Both the position numbers and the translations under genes were made by a program. A DNA stretch of 64,000 bases from contig CAIIXF020000005.1 of the NCBI GenBank assembly GCA_903813345.2, positions 24,865,375 through 24,929,374 on the forward strand, in the 5' to 3' direction. Under the pieces are notes generated by a model. That model was not told the DNA's origin and searched no databases. It saw only the letters and a list, made by a program, of their open reading frames with translations. The stretch is from Owenia fusiformis (taxonomy: Eukaryota > Annelida > Polychaeta > Sabellida > Oweniidae). Below, piece by piece: positions 22,001-32,200 of the stretch (position 1 is the first letter of the stretch; every line of letters starts with the position of its first letter).

Positions 22001-25000
22001 TGGCATGCTTTTTGGAAAGATTGTTCCAAATATTCTGCCCAGTCTCTTCCAATTCCTATAATGTTGTAATAATGGGGGTAGGGTGTACCTGATCTGTACA
22101 GACACATCAGTGTGTTGGTATTATTTGATGCTTATTTATTTAACACACAGACCCAGTGCAGAGACTGATGTACCATTAACAACAGACCAGTTGTATCTTT
22201 GCGACTCTGGAGCTCAGTACAGGTGAGAGAATGGATATTAATAGGGAATAGCCAAATGTTTTCCTTTGTTCAGAAATTATAAGGATAAATACACACTCCC
22301 AATGCTGTTTCATTTGAGAATTTTTCCTTTCAACTCAAGAATACCAAGAATATAAGTTATGTTTGATACTGGGATTCAACTAATTACCTTAGAAATTGGT
22401 AGAGTTCATGCCAAATTGGGAATTTCTTAAAAAAATGGAAATTTCATATTAGGCAAAATTAGCCCCCATGCAGTGCCTAATTGAATCATTGTAAATATGT
22501 AAGAAATGTTGTAGCGTTTATTCTGATTTTCTAATTGCACATTACATGTAAAACATTCTAGAGATGGTACAACAGATGTTACTCGTACTATGCATTTTGG
22601 CCAGCCTACTCCATATGAGCAGGAATGTTTCACACGTGTGCTGAAAGGTCACATAGCATTAGCAGCCATAGTCTTCCCAAATGGTGTCAAAGGTTTGCAA
22701 TTTGTTCATTTGTTTAAAACTGTTATTGAGATGAAATTATTTTCAAAATTCAGTCCCAAGAAAAGTAAAAAATGTACAGCAATATTACATGTAAAATGTT
22801 AAGGTAGTTCTAGCTGATGAAAAATTGAAATTGGTTCCTCATTAAAGTCACTCCAAGGAGGATATCAATTTAATATTTTATCATAGGGAACCACCTTAAT
22901 ATATCACCAAAACTAAATTGAGTAGCTGTTTGAAAATTGCTTTTATTTTAAAAAGGGCAATGAAGGAATATTTGTAACATATGCTCTTATGTATGAGTCA
23001 ATTAATAATTTATGATGTCTATTTGAGAAACCTCAACTGCCTAACTTACTTTTTAGGTCACATGATGGATTCTGTTGCAAGAATGGCACTATGGGAAGTA
23101 GGGTTGGATTATCATCACGGAACAGGCCATGGTGTTGGGGCTTTCTTGAATGTCCATGAAGGTAATAGAAATAGATGGTACTATACACCATAATGATTCA
23201 AAATTTCAAAATAATAAGGCAAAATGCTACTATCTTGCTGTTCTTACGAAAGTTTGCACACTTTTTACAGTCGCTGATGCTGATGCCAAATTCCAGTCCA
23301 AAAATATGTGTATCAAAATTTTGTCAAAAATGAAGCCCATTTGTAAAGCAATTTTTGACTTGAGTTTTGACTTAAGAATAAAATCAACATATTTTGGGGA
23401 GTTCCTATAATATTTAACATTTACATACATATACACTATGTACTGTATATCATATCACACCGCACAAACTGAAATTATAATATCATCTTGTTTCTCCAGG
23501 ACCATGTGGTATAGGTTACAGACAGGCACATACATTGCACAACATTCCACTCAAAGAAGGCATGATACTCAGCAATGGTGAGTTCAACATACAACCTAAT
23601 TAAAAGTGGGTACATTCTTGTATCATCCATGACATGATGAATAATAGACTACAGCACATGTGCAATTCATTAATTTATACATGGATTTTAGGTTCTGCAA
23701 TGAAAAATTAAGTTGATTACATAGACATTAAATAAAAAAAATTTTGTATTTGATTTAATTGGCTTGATGCAGAATGGACCATTCAATCTCAGAATCGAAC
23801 TTTTTTTGACTTTGTACCCTCAATAATATCATCAAATTCCAAAGTACAGGGTGTTCCAAAAGTAACAGGACTGGTGCTGGCATTTTGTTAAATATGCACC
23901 AATCGTCTTCAAAATTTTACATAATGTATTTTCTTGTATCATTACTACGACTGCAAAGTTTCGACAAAATATATGAAACTTGGGTAGAGTTATGGTTGCT
24001 ACAGTAACATGACATCACAATACCCGGGGCAACATTCCACGCAAAAAGTTACAGAGACATTAAGCATTTTGTACATGCCATATCATTTTGTACATGCCAT
24101 ATCAAAGTTGAAATGCAACAACTGGTGGGAATTACATTTGTTTTACATCATTTTATATTCCTATGTATCCCTTACTTTGAAAAATAGGCTCCTCTTTGGT
24201 GAGTACAAGACTAGTACTCTGTATCCATGACCCAAACACTTGAGTGAACCCATTTGAGGACATGTTACTCAGGGCCGATTGGACAATTTGGAGAAGGTCA
24301 TTCTCATCTTGAAAGGTCTTACAGCACTGAATAGCATTCCGTTCTCAAGCATGATCAGAGGAGTATGGTACATGGTTTTAGACCTTAAGATCTAGCTCCT
24401 CTATAGCTGCATGGTCTTAAATGGTGACCCGCGGGCAGGCGCGCTATCAAGGTAGATAACTGGCTTCAAATTGGGTCTTTTCAAAAACTCAACCGTGAAT
24501 TGTTCTGACTCTTACACATAGTGATATTCCAGGAAATTGAATAAATATAATTATCATTATGAAATTATACCTGAATCTGAGTTGTATAGCAACACCTTTA
24601 CAACAAAGGAACCAATAAAATAAACAAGAAATGTTGTATTATAATAGGTGGATTGGATACTTTCTTTAGTAAAACAAAAATGTTAGATATCACATTTTCA
24701 CGGAAAAGTTGCCCCAGGTATTGTGATGTCATGTTTCTACAGTAACCATAACTCTAAGCGCATTTCATCTTTTTTTCTGAAACTTTACAATTTTAGTTGC
24801 AATACTCTAAAGTACAATTTGTGAAAATTTGAAGATACTCAGTGCAAAATTGACAAAATGCCAGCACCAGTCCTGTTACTTTTGGAACACCCTGTATTTG
24901 TTTCTACAAAGCTACAAAGTCTGCCCCACTATCAAGACATAATAGTCTGCCTTTAGGCTTAGCCTTGTATGTAACAAGATCACAAAAAAAATCTTGAAAA

Positions 25001-27019
25001 ATGTATTTTTCAATTGCAAAATTCAAGACACTTGGACTCCAGAACAAATAAAATCACATGAATGAACATTTAATTGTGAAGCTCTCATATAACAGAAATG
25101 TGTGCAAGAAGTGTACCCTGGTATTTCTTCCAGAGCCTGGCTACTATGAAGATGGTCAGTTTGGATGTAGGATAGAAAATCTCTGCATAGTAAAGAAAGT
25201 TGAAACAAAGGTAAGATCTCTCTGTATCTTCAATTGAGTGATCTCCCGAGCATTAAAGCAAGTGGGCGCAGCACCTACACCTGAGATTTGGAAAATAGGC
25301 TTGCACCCACCAGAAAATCCATTTGCACCCACTTGAAAATGAGAAAAAATCATGAAAAATTGGCATATTTTGACCAATTTTGGTCTGAATTGTGAAAATG
25401 AGAATTTTGCACAACCTGAGAAAAAATCCTGGGGAGATCACTGCAATCATACATTACCCTTTCATGAGAGCAAACTCATTAAAACCATACTCATTAAAAT
25501 AGAGAAAATTCTTTGATCTCTTATCCAATCAGTACACAGTAAAACCTGTAAAGTGGAATGCTTCTGTAAGTGGAACACCTCAATAAGTGAAATGTTTTTC
25601 AGTTACCCATTAACCCACTTTAAAATAAACCTCTGCATATTATGTAACACCTCCTTTAGTTGAACATTATTTTGATATATACCAAATGTGTTCCAGCTTT
25701 ACAGGTTTGACTATACGTTGTAAAACATGATTTTAATGTTTGCCCATAAAAGATAATAAAAGGTACATTTTAGATTATGAAGATCTTATGAGCATCAAAA
25801 CTAAAATTATCTAATTTATTTGTTTACTTAGAGAGGTGATCAGTAAACAGATTTTACTGTATGTTAATACAGTGCTGATAAAACCTTATGTTATTAGAAC
25901 TACTCTGCATTCCAATGATGTCATCACATTCCATCATATTTTAAGAATGGTCACTGCATTTATTTGAACCTTTCAACTTTAAACCCCTTTTGATTCTGTA
26001 AATGTTTTTGTGAATATTTCAGTACAATTTCAAAGATGTAGGGTTCCTAGGGTGGGAAACAATTACGCTAGTTCCAATTCAGGCCAAGATGCTAGTACCT
26101 TCTATGTTGACCCCAAAAGAGGTAAGTCATTTAATTCAGATACATGGTCATGTTCCCAAATTAAAAAAATTTCAATTTTAAAAAGCAATTTTGAATACTG
26201 TTTTGTTGTTTAAAAACGTGCAAGCTGTTCTCTCTTAAAGGCCCCATATAAAGTTTAAACCACTTTGGCTTATATTGTAGTCTTACCCAATGTTATCAAA
26301 GTCTGATATGTGAAACTTTTTTTTTAAATTTCAAAAAGTGGTTTTTGATAGACTTTTTGTTCCAAAATTTGTGAATTTATTTAAAACCAACTTTTAGAGG
26401 TCACTCACATCTTCTAATTAGCCACAATTCATACCAATGCATAGCATTCATCCTCCCGTGTTTTTTGCTGAAAAAATTAAGAAAATCGATTCATAAATAA
26501 GCGAGAAATGAACTTATCAGTGCATGAAAATGGTTCTGAGAAAAATGCATTTCAAAATTTTAGTTCTCATAGAAACCAATGGTACAATGATATCTAAAAC
26601 ATAATTTATTCTTCCTTTTAACCTGGTTAGACAATCAACATTGGTTTTTTATGAAAGTCTAACATATTTAGAAAAGATTGACATCGAAAAAAAAATTTCA
26701 ATTTCAGATTTGAATATTTGAGAAATGAAATGCTCACAACTTTTTTTTCAAAAAATTTTTTTTGTTCAAAAATCTCTAAAATCACTTTTTAAGTCCTGAC
26801 AAATAGTAAATGAATGATAAAAAAATATTTTCAAACTTTAGACGGGGACTTTAAGTGTTTTGTGTAGGACTCATATTCCAATGTTAATCTTTGTTTCAGA
26901 TAGAATGGTTAAACAGCTATCATGAGAAATGTAGAGACATAATGGGAAGCGCCCTTAAGGCCCAGGGTAAAGGAGAAGCCTTGGAGTGGCTCATGCGAGA
27001 GACGGAACCCCTGGGCTAG
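7011..27019 (+). CDS. XPNPEP1: Xaa-Pro aminopeptidase 1 (cytosolic aminopeptidase P), complete, 22 exons
   Basis: Predicted to remove the N-terminal residue from peptides with proline at position 2, as a cytosolic two-metal peptidase of the M24B family. Joined exons: 7011-7056, 7261-7379, 8077-8140, 8559-8663, 10574-10614, 11009-11060, 11369-11512, 12975-13070, 13316-13397, 13593-13749, 14308-14352, 15424-15510, 16170-16220, 19584-19642, 21514-21591, 22151-22222, 22562-22692, 23057-23161, 23500-23577, 25134-25210, 26023-26121, 26900-27019. All junctions are GT-AG and phases agree, giving 635 residues against about 623 for human XPNPEP1. Matches include [28 protein letters not shown] and HGTGHGVG. 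There is no signal peptide or GPI tail, so it is not the membrane form (XPNPEP2). The first 16 residues are charged ([15 protein letters not shown]) and less certain than the rest. The end of exon 1 could be a few bases off. Confidence 0.95.
7692..8089. mobile_element. Fold-back MITE beside exon 3, flanked by a duplicated splice acceptor
   Basis: The first ~125 bp (about 7726-7850) form a hairpin: CAGTTATGTCC...ATTGAATATATGCCT pairs with AGGCATATATTCAAT...GGACATAACTG. The body continues to GGGTATGTCATAC near 8055. The sequence just left of the element (TTTTCAGAGTGAATA, about 7711-7725) closely matches the true intron 2 acceptor and exon 3 start just right of it (about 8072-8085). A second copy of the element lies at 11,849-12,950. 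No ORF of note. Confidence 0.75.
9190..10373. mobile_element. TIR element containing six 162 bp tandem units
   Basis: The terminal sequences ATCGTACCTAA (9190-9200) and TTAGGTACGAT (10363-10373) are inverted repeats. Between them lies a tandem array whose units start at 9261, 9423, 9585, 9747, 9909 and 10071, a spacing of exactly 162 bp every time, with a truncated seventh at 10233. The array lies in XPNPEP1 intron 4. A single reverse-oriented unit recurs in the ferritin intron near 63,060-63,300. Confidence 0.85.
11849..12950. mobile_element. Second fold-back MITE copy, split by a nested CCCAACGAAC element
   Basis: The outer element is the same as at 7726-8060 and is nearly identical over its right part (12,643-12,950). 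Its left arm stops after CTTAGCAGTTATGTCCCTATC (11,849-11,869) and resumes at TTGAATATATGCCTAAGG (12,642). The intervening ~770 bp is a different element starting ATCCCAACGAACGAAG, with a CCGTCCGTTCGTCTGTCCGTC tract and several 'AAAATGGC' blocks, and ending GTTCGTTGGGATTTGC...CCGTTATCTAG. It lies in XPNPEP1 intron 7. Confidence 0.8.
13908..14109. mobile_element. CAGGCCTGTAGCCAGG palindromic MITE, copy 1
   Basis: The terminal inverted repeats CAGGCCTGTAGCCAGG and CCTGGCTACAGGCCTG bracket ~200 bp containing a C-rich tract and 'AATTTTGGGCC' motifs. Related copies are at 30,764-30,962 and 36,504-36,706. It lies in XPNPEP1 intron 10. There is no coding content. Confidence 0.85.
14387..14760. mobile_element. 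CCCAACGAAC-family fragment
   Basis: The start TTATCCCACTAACAAAGTTTG, then AGGAATATAGAGAAGCCACC and GGGCGATAACTCAAAAA, aligns with the left end of the family members at 11,871 and 19,804. It fades after several 'CAAAATGGC' blocks, and the right terminus is missing. It lies in XPNPEP1 intron 11. Confidence 0.6.
16594..16599 (-). terminator. Candidate polyadenylation signal of the zinc-finger gene
   Basis: AATAAA on the minus strand (TTTATT on plus) about 96 bp past the zinc-finger stop codon. Confidence 0.45.
16695..18884 (-). CDS. Intronless four-finger C2H2 zinc-finger protein nested in XPNPEP1 intron 13
   Basis: A single 729-residue ORF, probably a nuclear DNA-binding regulator. Four C2H2 fingers occupy about residues 611-720, joined by canonical linkers (TGERP, TGEKP, TGDKP) and each with two Cys and two His. 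The N-terminal ~600 residues are low complexity. About 75-295 hold a 13-residue repeat close to [13 protein letters not shown] (39 bp), and about 444-545 a 7-residue Ser/Pro/Asn repeat (SPLSTNS, 21 bp). Asn/Ser/Thr-rich tails like these are typical of transcription-factor activation or disorder regions, which is inference. The gene lies antisense within the intron, with a TATAAATA 120-130 bp upstream and a polyadenylation signal ~95 bp downstream. I cannot assign it to a named family. Confidence 0.9.
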   Translation of the reverse strand: MDIILEPVVNQDFPCLDTSTSVYQYGNICFMGDATSNSQFQHNNFEIAFNMEPTQGHGDTSSHGQAYSGNVPTNSANVPTDSANVPTNSANRQTNADTSGYFANWPKQEYSANTSAYFANGQTNANTSGYCANEQTNANTSAYSDNGQSNANTPTYYANEQINANTSTYSDNGQTNANTPAYYANEQTNANTPAYSANGQTNANTSEYSANGQTNANKSVYSANGQTNANTSEYSANGQTNANTSVYSANGQTNANTSEYSANGQTNANTSVYSANGQTNANIPAYSANGQTIMNMDKSIQGQQVTSSMEEYIDLDMMFPLPKIEVSDIATVLLNEELNNSCRDNTPLVSTMAQNSPEQKVNFPRLTGQLNIDCSPVTSPNDTPEYVDMHTVFQDINPTIHSTLHDSVLSVMVNDIISDTHNSPTCFNDFRGSPLSFNHLNNSTNSPPLSTNSSPFSINSSPLSTNSSPLSTNSPPLSTKSSPMNTNSSPLSINSSPLSTNSSPFIANSSSFSTNSQPLSTNSSPLSINSSPLSTNSSPFITVYTNTSPFNTTSQPLNTTSQPLSYSSVYVSPPCFNLSHPMRKQVRPTNKNAQTMKPAHKHVLPYPKKKFQCRDCGKIFNNHANLNIHQRIHTGERPFSCNICNKTFTQSATLKTHTRTHTGEKPFSCEFCRRGFSDYSTYSKHVRTHTGDKPYKCNLCKAAFTQSGNLNRHHKTHFKKNPRKTKFTL
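17250..17560 (-). repeat. 21 bp coding minisatellite in the zinc-finger gene
   Basis: About 15 units of 21 bp (plus-strand form GTGCTCAATGGTGAGCTGTTG) encode the heptad SPLSTNS and variants. It is separate in unit and sequence from the 39 bp array in the same gene. Confidence 0.9.
18010..18625 (-). repeat. 39 bp coding minisatellite in the zinc-finger gene
   Basis: About 15 units of 39 bp encode the 13-residue Asn/Gln/Thr/Ser repeat. Alternating subtypes (TCTGAATAT and CACTGTATT versions) show higher-order duplication. Because 39 is a multiple of 3, other frames stay open on both strands and create long spurious ORFs. Confidence 0.9.
19007..19014 (-). promoter_or_regulatory. TATA box for the nested zinc-finger gene
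   Basis: TATAAATA on the minus strand, about 125 bp upstream of the zinc-finger start codon, would place transcription start near 18,980 and give a short 5' UTR. This suggests the nested gene has its own core promoter. Spacing and motif are seen; use as a promoter is inferred. Confidence 0.45.
19804..20970. mobile_element. CCCAACGAAC-family element with ~145 bp internal repeats
   Basis: The left end ATCCCATCAAACAAAGTTCGG, followed by a CCGTCCGTCCG tract, and the right end GTTCGATGGGATTCGCTACG...GTTGCCG match the nested element at 11,871-12,640. The interior has about five units beginning TATAACTCGAAAAGTAGTGG, each with GGCCATTTT/AAAATGGCC palindromes. It lies in XPNPEP1 intron 14. Short ORFs starting MAAFT are repeat artefacts. 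Confidence 0.8.
21230..21513 (+). repeat. 35/37 bp minisatellite ending in the exon 15 splice acceptor
   Basis: Eight units with landmarks TTATTTCAC at 21252, 21289, 21326, 21361, 21396, 21433 and 21468, and finally TTATTCCAG at 21505-21513. The last unit supplies the pyrimidine tract and AG of XPNPEP1 exon 15. The first unit also reads TTATTTCACAG and is acceptor-like. Most others read CACTG and lack the AG. Confidence 0.85.
22151..25210 (+). other. XPNPEP1: Metal-binding 'pita-bread' catalytic exons of XPNPEP1 (exons 16-20)
   Basis: By alignment from memory with the human enzyme, the five metal ligands are D427 (LCDSGAQY), D438 (DGTTDVTRT), H501 (GTGHGVG), E538 (NEPGYY) and E552 (RIEN). 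The substrate-side histidines H407 (IIHYG) and H510 (NVHEG) are also present. The offset from human numbering is +12 until a three-residue insertion before E538. A Cys (C549) replaces the usual Ile in FGIRIEN. Every ligand is present, so an active enzyme is expected. Confidence 0.85.
23847..24894. mobile_element. 1,048 bp Tc1/mariner-type MITE with perfect TIRs
   Basis: Both ends read CAGGGTGTTCCAAAAGTAAC inward, and the identity continues for about 42 bp through the GGACTGGTGCTGGCATTTTG block. TA dinucleotides flank both sides (23845-23846 and 24895-24896). A second internal inverted pair (GTTATGGTTGCTACAGTAAC and its complement) lies further in. No transposase DDE domain was recognised in any frame. 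It lies in XPNPEP1 intron 19. Confidence 0.9.
25537..25720. mobile_element. Degenerate pogo/Tigger-like MITE
   Basis: CAGTAAAACCTGTAAAGTGGAA near the left and TTCCAGCTTTACAGGTTTGACTA near the right form imperfect inverted ends of the CAGTAAAACCTGT type seen better preserved at 35,713-36,176. It lies in XPNPEP1 intron 20. Confidence 0.5.
26239..26850. mobile_element. piggyBac-type MITE with TTAA target duplication, copy 1
   Basis: TTAA flanks both sides (26235-26238 and 26851-26854). The ends AGGCCCC...AAAGTTTAAACC and GGTTTGAAA-like...GGGGACT are imperfect inverted repeats of ~23 bp. It shares high identity with the 832 bp copy at 44,228-45,059 but lacks ~220 bp of interior. No ORF. It lies in XPNPEP1 intron 21. 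Confidence 0.85.
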
Positions 27020-29290
27020 CCCCATCCTGTTGACACTATAGCCTCTCATACCTGATATCACACTGGAACACTACTCAAGGATTACTATGCAAAACTTTTA
27101 TACTAAGAGTATGGAGTTTCGCATTATTTTAGTATTCAGCTGATACATACATGCAGGGATTTGTTTGCGTTATAGACTTATAGTAATGCGTTATAGTCAG
27201 TGTTATAGTGCCATCAGTGTTATGAAATATATTCTGTTAAACAGAACAGTGCCAATATTTTATTAACATGCCAATCTTCATCGGACCATACCATCAAATC
27301 CATGCAGCTTCTTACTTATATCCAACAATCACTCTACTGCACTGTACTGTACTGTACTGTACTGAGATGTATTTCATTTTACTGTACTGTACTATGGTGT
27401 GCTGTACATTATGAATATCTTACTGTATCGTACTACAGTATTATTATGCTAAAATAACATCCCTTTACTGTAAATATGTTGTGCTGCACTATATATGTAA
27501 AGAGTGCTATTCAATTGACCATTTTCTATATCAATTGAAAAATAGATGGCAGCATGGGTGTTGGTAGGGCCAGAATACATAAATTGGAAACATATTACTA
27601 GTCACTAAATTTCTTGATCTAACAAGTTCTATGTAGTTCCATTTAAATCAACTTAACACCATTGAAATGTGACTATATGAGCTTATTGTAACATGTGGAT
27701 TGTGATTTAATATTGAAATTGGGATCTTTGTGAGAGTAAATAAACTTTTCAAGGTTTTCCAACATTTTGTCAATGGGGATTTTGCCCGACCTTTTTCAGA
27801 GAACTTGAAAAACTTTAGAATTTGAATTAAGGTAAATAACTGTGCAAGTCAAAATTGTTTTGATAGGAAATTACATCAAATATACCATCAAATAGACAAA
27901 ATGTTGGTCTTAATGGTTAAAAATGCAGATCTCCTAAAATCTCATTAAAATTGAGACTTAGAAGAGATTTCAAATGTGTATAGAAGACTCTATTGAATAA
28001 TGGTATGGGGGAAAATTAGAAGCTGGATATACCATTTTGATATTCAGGTATTTATTGTAATTTCTATATTATAGATATGAATAAAGGCAGCTAATGATTC
28101 CACTGTCAAATCTTAAAAAATATTTGTTCATAAGTTCTTACCTTGAGGTGGCCTATAAGCCTTTTGAGTATTTTCTGCTGTCCAACAATAAAGTTGTAAG
28201 CATTACAGTTTTAACACAATTATAATATCTGCAGACATGTGCCTGACATTTCCAGGTACCTGGTGATGGACTTGTCATTCCAAATGCAGAATGTTATCTT
28301 GACGTGGTTTAAATGGAATTGGGTCCACAAAAATAAATATCAAAAATTACTTATAAAAATCTATTAACAAAACATGTTCCTCAGACACAAATCAACCAGT
28401 TTTCATTTTGAGTACAGTTAGTCCATTAAGAATCTGTTTCAAATTGTTTCATACACTACTTAGTAGACTGATTCCCTTATAAAAATTAAGTAAACATTAC
28501 ACATGTTACATGTACAGATTATGTATCTTCAGCTATAACCTTATACAATACAAGTAGATAAATGTCTCGGGAACACTGAAATAGTTTTTATATGCAATTG
28601 AATGTCTAGGCCTATTGCATGTTTTATGCACCCATTTCACTCATAAATTATGCATTTTATCCCTGAATTCTCAAAAATATCAAGACTAAACATCTTTGTC
28701 AGAAACATAGACACAACACATACATGTATGGTCTTAACTGGATATCATGTCACCAAGAAATCGTAATTTTACCATATGATGTCCCTTGATGAAATGAGGT
28801 TAAAATGTTATGTCACCACCAAGAACAGGTACATACTGTACTGTTATTGCAACCAATTTTATGTCACCACCACAAGTGATGAGATAATATTGTCTCCAAC
28901 TTTTTTTGTGGATAGTGTTTGGCAGTTTTGCATGTTAATGCCTAATGTTTATTTATTTTTGTAAACAACATTCAGCATTTGGTGCTCAGTATCTAACTAA
29001 TAGTTACATCCAAGTGGTAACAGTTTATCATGTTTATTCCTTGTTTATTCACATTTCTACGAAGAATTTACACATTTGGCATTTAATATCTTAAATCATT
29101 ATTAGCATTAATAAGATATAAGATGATTTTACAGTAGCACTAAAGAAACAATGAATGAATGTTCAGTTTTAATCTGTATGAGCCTTTTGCAAAGCGAAGT
29201 TCAATAACCAACTGAAATGGAGAATGTCAGCTAAAATCATATTGCTTGGTGATCATTGGGCATCCCTTAACATAACTGCTCTCATCTTTT
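27020..29290 (+). other. XPNPEP1 3' flank / 3' UTR, otherwise no gene seen
   Basis: Candidate polyadenylation signals AATAAA occur at 27739-27744 and 28187-28192. An ACTGT microsatellite lies at about 27,338-27,365. No coding exon on either strand was recognised up to the GPCR stop codon at 29,296. Confidence 0.5.
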
Positions 29291-29295
29291 AGTCA

Positions 29296-32200
29296 TTACA
29301 ATATAGACACATCCTCTTTTGGTTCATCAGTTGTGCTTATTCCACAATGTTCTTGTAACTTGTCTATAGAATCCTGACTGTTACTGTTCAGCTCTGTCTT
29401 GGCAACGATTCTAATTAAACGATTAACTGTAGGTGAATTCCTATGAGGAGTAGCACTATGTCTGGTATGTATTGAATCAAGGTTTGAACTGGTTGACCCA
29501 CCATTCTGTTGGCTTCCCCCTTGAGAATGAAGTAGTTTGGGGGTTTGACTCACAGAGTAACATTGTTTGTGGTAAGTGCCTCGAGTTCTACTCTGAAGGA
29601 AGCTTTCTTCTGCAATTTAATAAGACTAGAGTTAATATTTTATGTTCAAGATATATACTTTTAGGATTCATTCAGGGTATTTACTGGATGGGATTTTTAT
29701 AGAGGGTCGGTATAATATTATTTGTGGTACTGAGTTGACTGAACCATATAACAATTCACATTAAAGTCCCATTCAGAAAATAACCATTTCATCCAATGAA
29801 ACCAAATGGCTTCTGTAAGTGGAACATCTCTAGAGGTGTAACACCTCCGTTTAGTGGAACAGTTCACAGAGTCCCAAAACCAACTAATTTAATGTTAGAT
29901 GAACCTCAATAAGTGAAACACCTCCCAAGAGGAACACTTTTGGTACCAAAGGTGTTCCACTTAGACAGGTTTACTGCATTGTAAAGGTTGGGTGCAGTAT
30001 CTAATTCAATTACTAGATAATGTTAACTTTGCTTATAATCACATGCACTCAACAGTTATGATTATCAATGGAATGAAGGAAATTATCTTAACAATCTACA
30101 GATGCAAAGCCCTGGCATTTAATGCTCAAACTCTCTCATTTTCATCAGTTGGTCTTGTTTTCTGTGGCTGGGCAAGAAACTGAACATTTTCTAGAAAATA
30201 CAGATCAGTGATTTTGACAAATATTCAAACTACTTTGTTTTGGAGGCCAGGCATAATATACAGATCAATGTAATCTCTCGTGTAGAATGTTCAGTATTAT
30301 TGTTAAATTCAAATCATTGTGAAGAAGGGTAATATTTGAAGAAAACAAATACAAGTGACAAGTAAACCCCAATAAAACCATATTGAATGATGAACTTAAC
30401 AATTAGCTTTGTGCAGTGAGTAAATCCTTCAATCATTTCAAAATAGAAACAATCAGCAAATTTAAAATACATTTTGATATTTTGAATTGAAGTCCCATTT
30501 GCCCTTTCTCCTTATTACTAAAATAAGCCTAAGAATTAAAAATAATATTTGAAGAAAGCAAATACAAGTAATAAGTAATTTCTCCTTATTACTAAAATAA
30601 GCCTGAGAATTAAAAATTCAAACACGAGTACCCTTTAACATGTAGTTCAATGAGGAAAAAAGGTTGCCAAACTTTTGGAGGAGAGTGTATCTGGGATTAC
30701 ATTCTAAATCCTTCTTAATGTCTCCTGTTTGGATAGTGTATTATATTTTTAATGTATAGTTTGCAGGCCTGTAGCCAGAATTTTCAAAGGGGGGGTTCGT
30801 TTTTCTAAAAAATTCTAGGGGGGGTTCACATTGGCAAATATGGCCAAAAATCACTCAAAAATTAGTCAGAATGGTAAAAAACTGCATGATTTTGAAAGAA
30901 ATTTTGGCCAGGGGGGGGGGGGTTCGCCCGAACCCCCCGAATCCCCCCTGGCTACGGGCCTGGTTTGGCACAGAATAACAGATAGCAGCTTACCATTAGG
31001 TCTCTCTGTCTGTTTACACAAGACATAATGCACTGCAAGACGTAGAAGGTACAGGTATCCACGTCTATAGCCAACTTTCAGTGCACCATAGATGATGGGG
31101 TTGATCTTAAAAGTATCAATCCAAATTTGAAATCATTCTGATTACAAATATTTTTTTAGATTGGATGAACTGTTTACTGTACCTTTACAGGGTGACACAA
31201 AAATGCCACCCACAAATTTTGAAATAACTTTCTCAACAATCAAGGAATCTTCATGATTCTTATGTGTAGGTAGAGAGCCCAGTGCATGAAATATGGTTTT
31301 ACTTATATAGCGTCAACAACTTTGAGATTAAGATATTATGTTTTCCGCCCAGGTATGCTCTCGGTGAAATCGTCAACATATGTTCAAAAATACAATTTTC
31401 TGAAATTAGGATGTCTGTCTTAGCCATTATTTGAGTCATTTCTGGATTGCTTTCACATATATTATCACTAATGTGTCACATCTACCCATTTTTCTTTAAT
31501 AATTTTGTCTTTGATGAACTGACACACTTATGAAGTAGATTTTAAGAAAGACAGATTTTCTAATTATTTTGAGTGATTTGGTTTCAGAGCATGCCTCCAC
31601 AGAAAATGAGGTATCTCTAAATTTCCAAGTTTTTGATGCTATGCAACCATACCAATCTTTCATGTACTGAACACTATCTAGACAAAATAAAAATTCATGA
31701 AGGGTCCTAATTATTGAAAATATTATTCCAAATTAGTGGGGGCATTTTTTGTGTCACCCTGTAAATAAGAAATTCCCCCAAAGTGCTCCTAAGTGTTGTC
31801 ATGGGGCAGCATATAAAAGATAACTGTTTAGAAAAAATATGTGCATCTTCAATCATTTTTATATCCACATTGTCAACTTTGAAAGTGAAAAGATTACACA
31901 AAATTATGTTGAGAAATAAAATGATGCATAATTTTTCTCCTTTATGTTCTGCATTTTTAATATCCTAACAGGGTTTGCCATATTATGAATATCTGGGCAC
32001 AATTTGTTACAACATTTACATGCAGCGGGTTAAAATAGGATATACGAGTATTACTCATTTTGAGACTGCAAAATGGTAACTTCAACATTAAAAGATAATG
32101 TATATATAAAGCTAAAAAATGTATGGTTTATACATCAATAATTTTGTGTGTGATTGTGAGTTAACAAATGACCAAGAAACAATCTCAATTCTTACCATTG

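Noticed and set aside
24009-24230. 73-codon ORF in the mariner-type element as transposase remnant
   Set aside because: No DDE/D or helix-turn-helix pattern was recognised; composition looks random.
27335-27365. ACTGT repeat as a telomeric or regulatory array
   Set aside because: A short pentanucleotide microsatellite in a 3' flank; not a telomere repeat.
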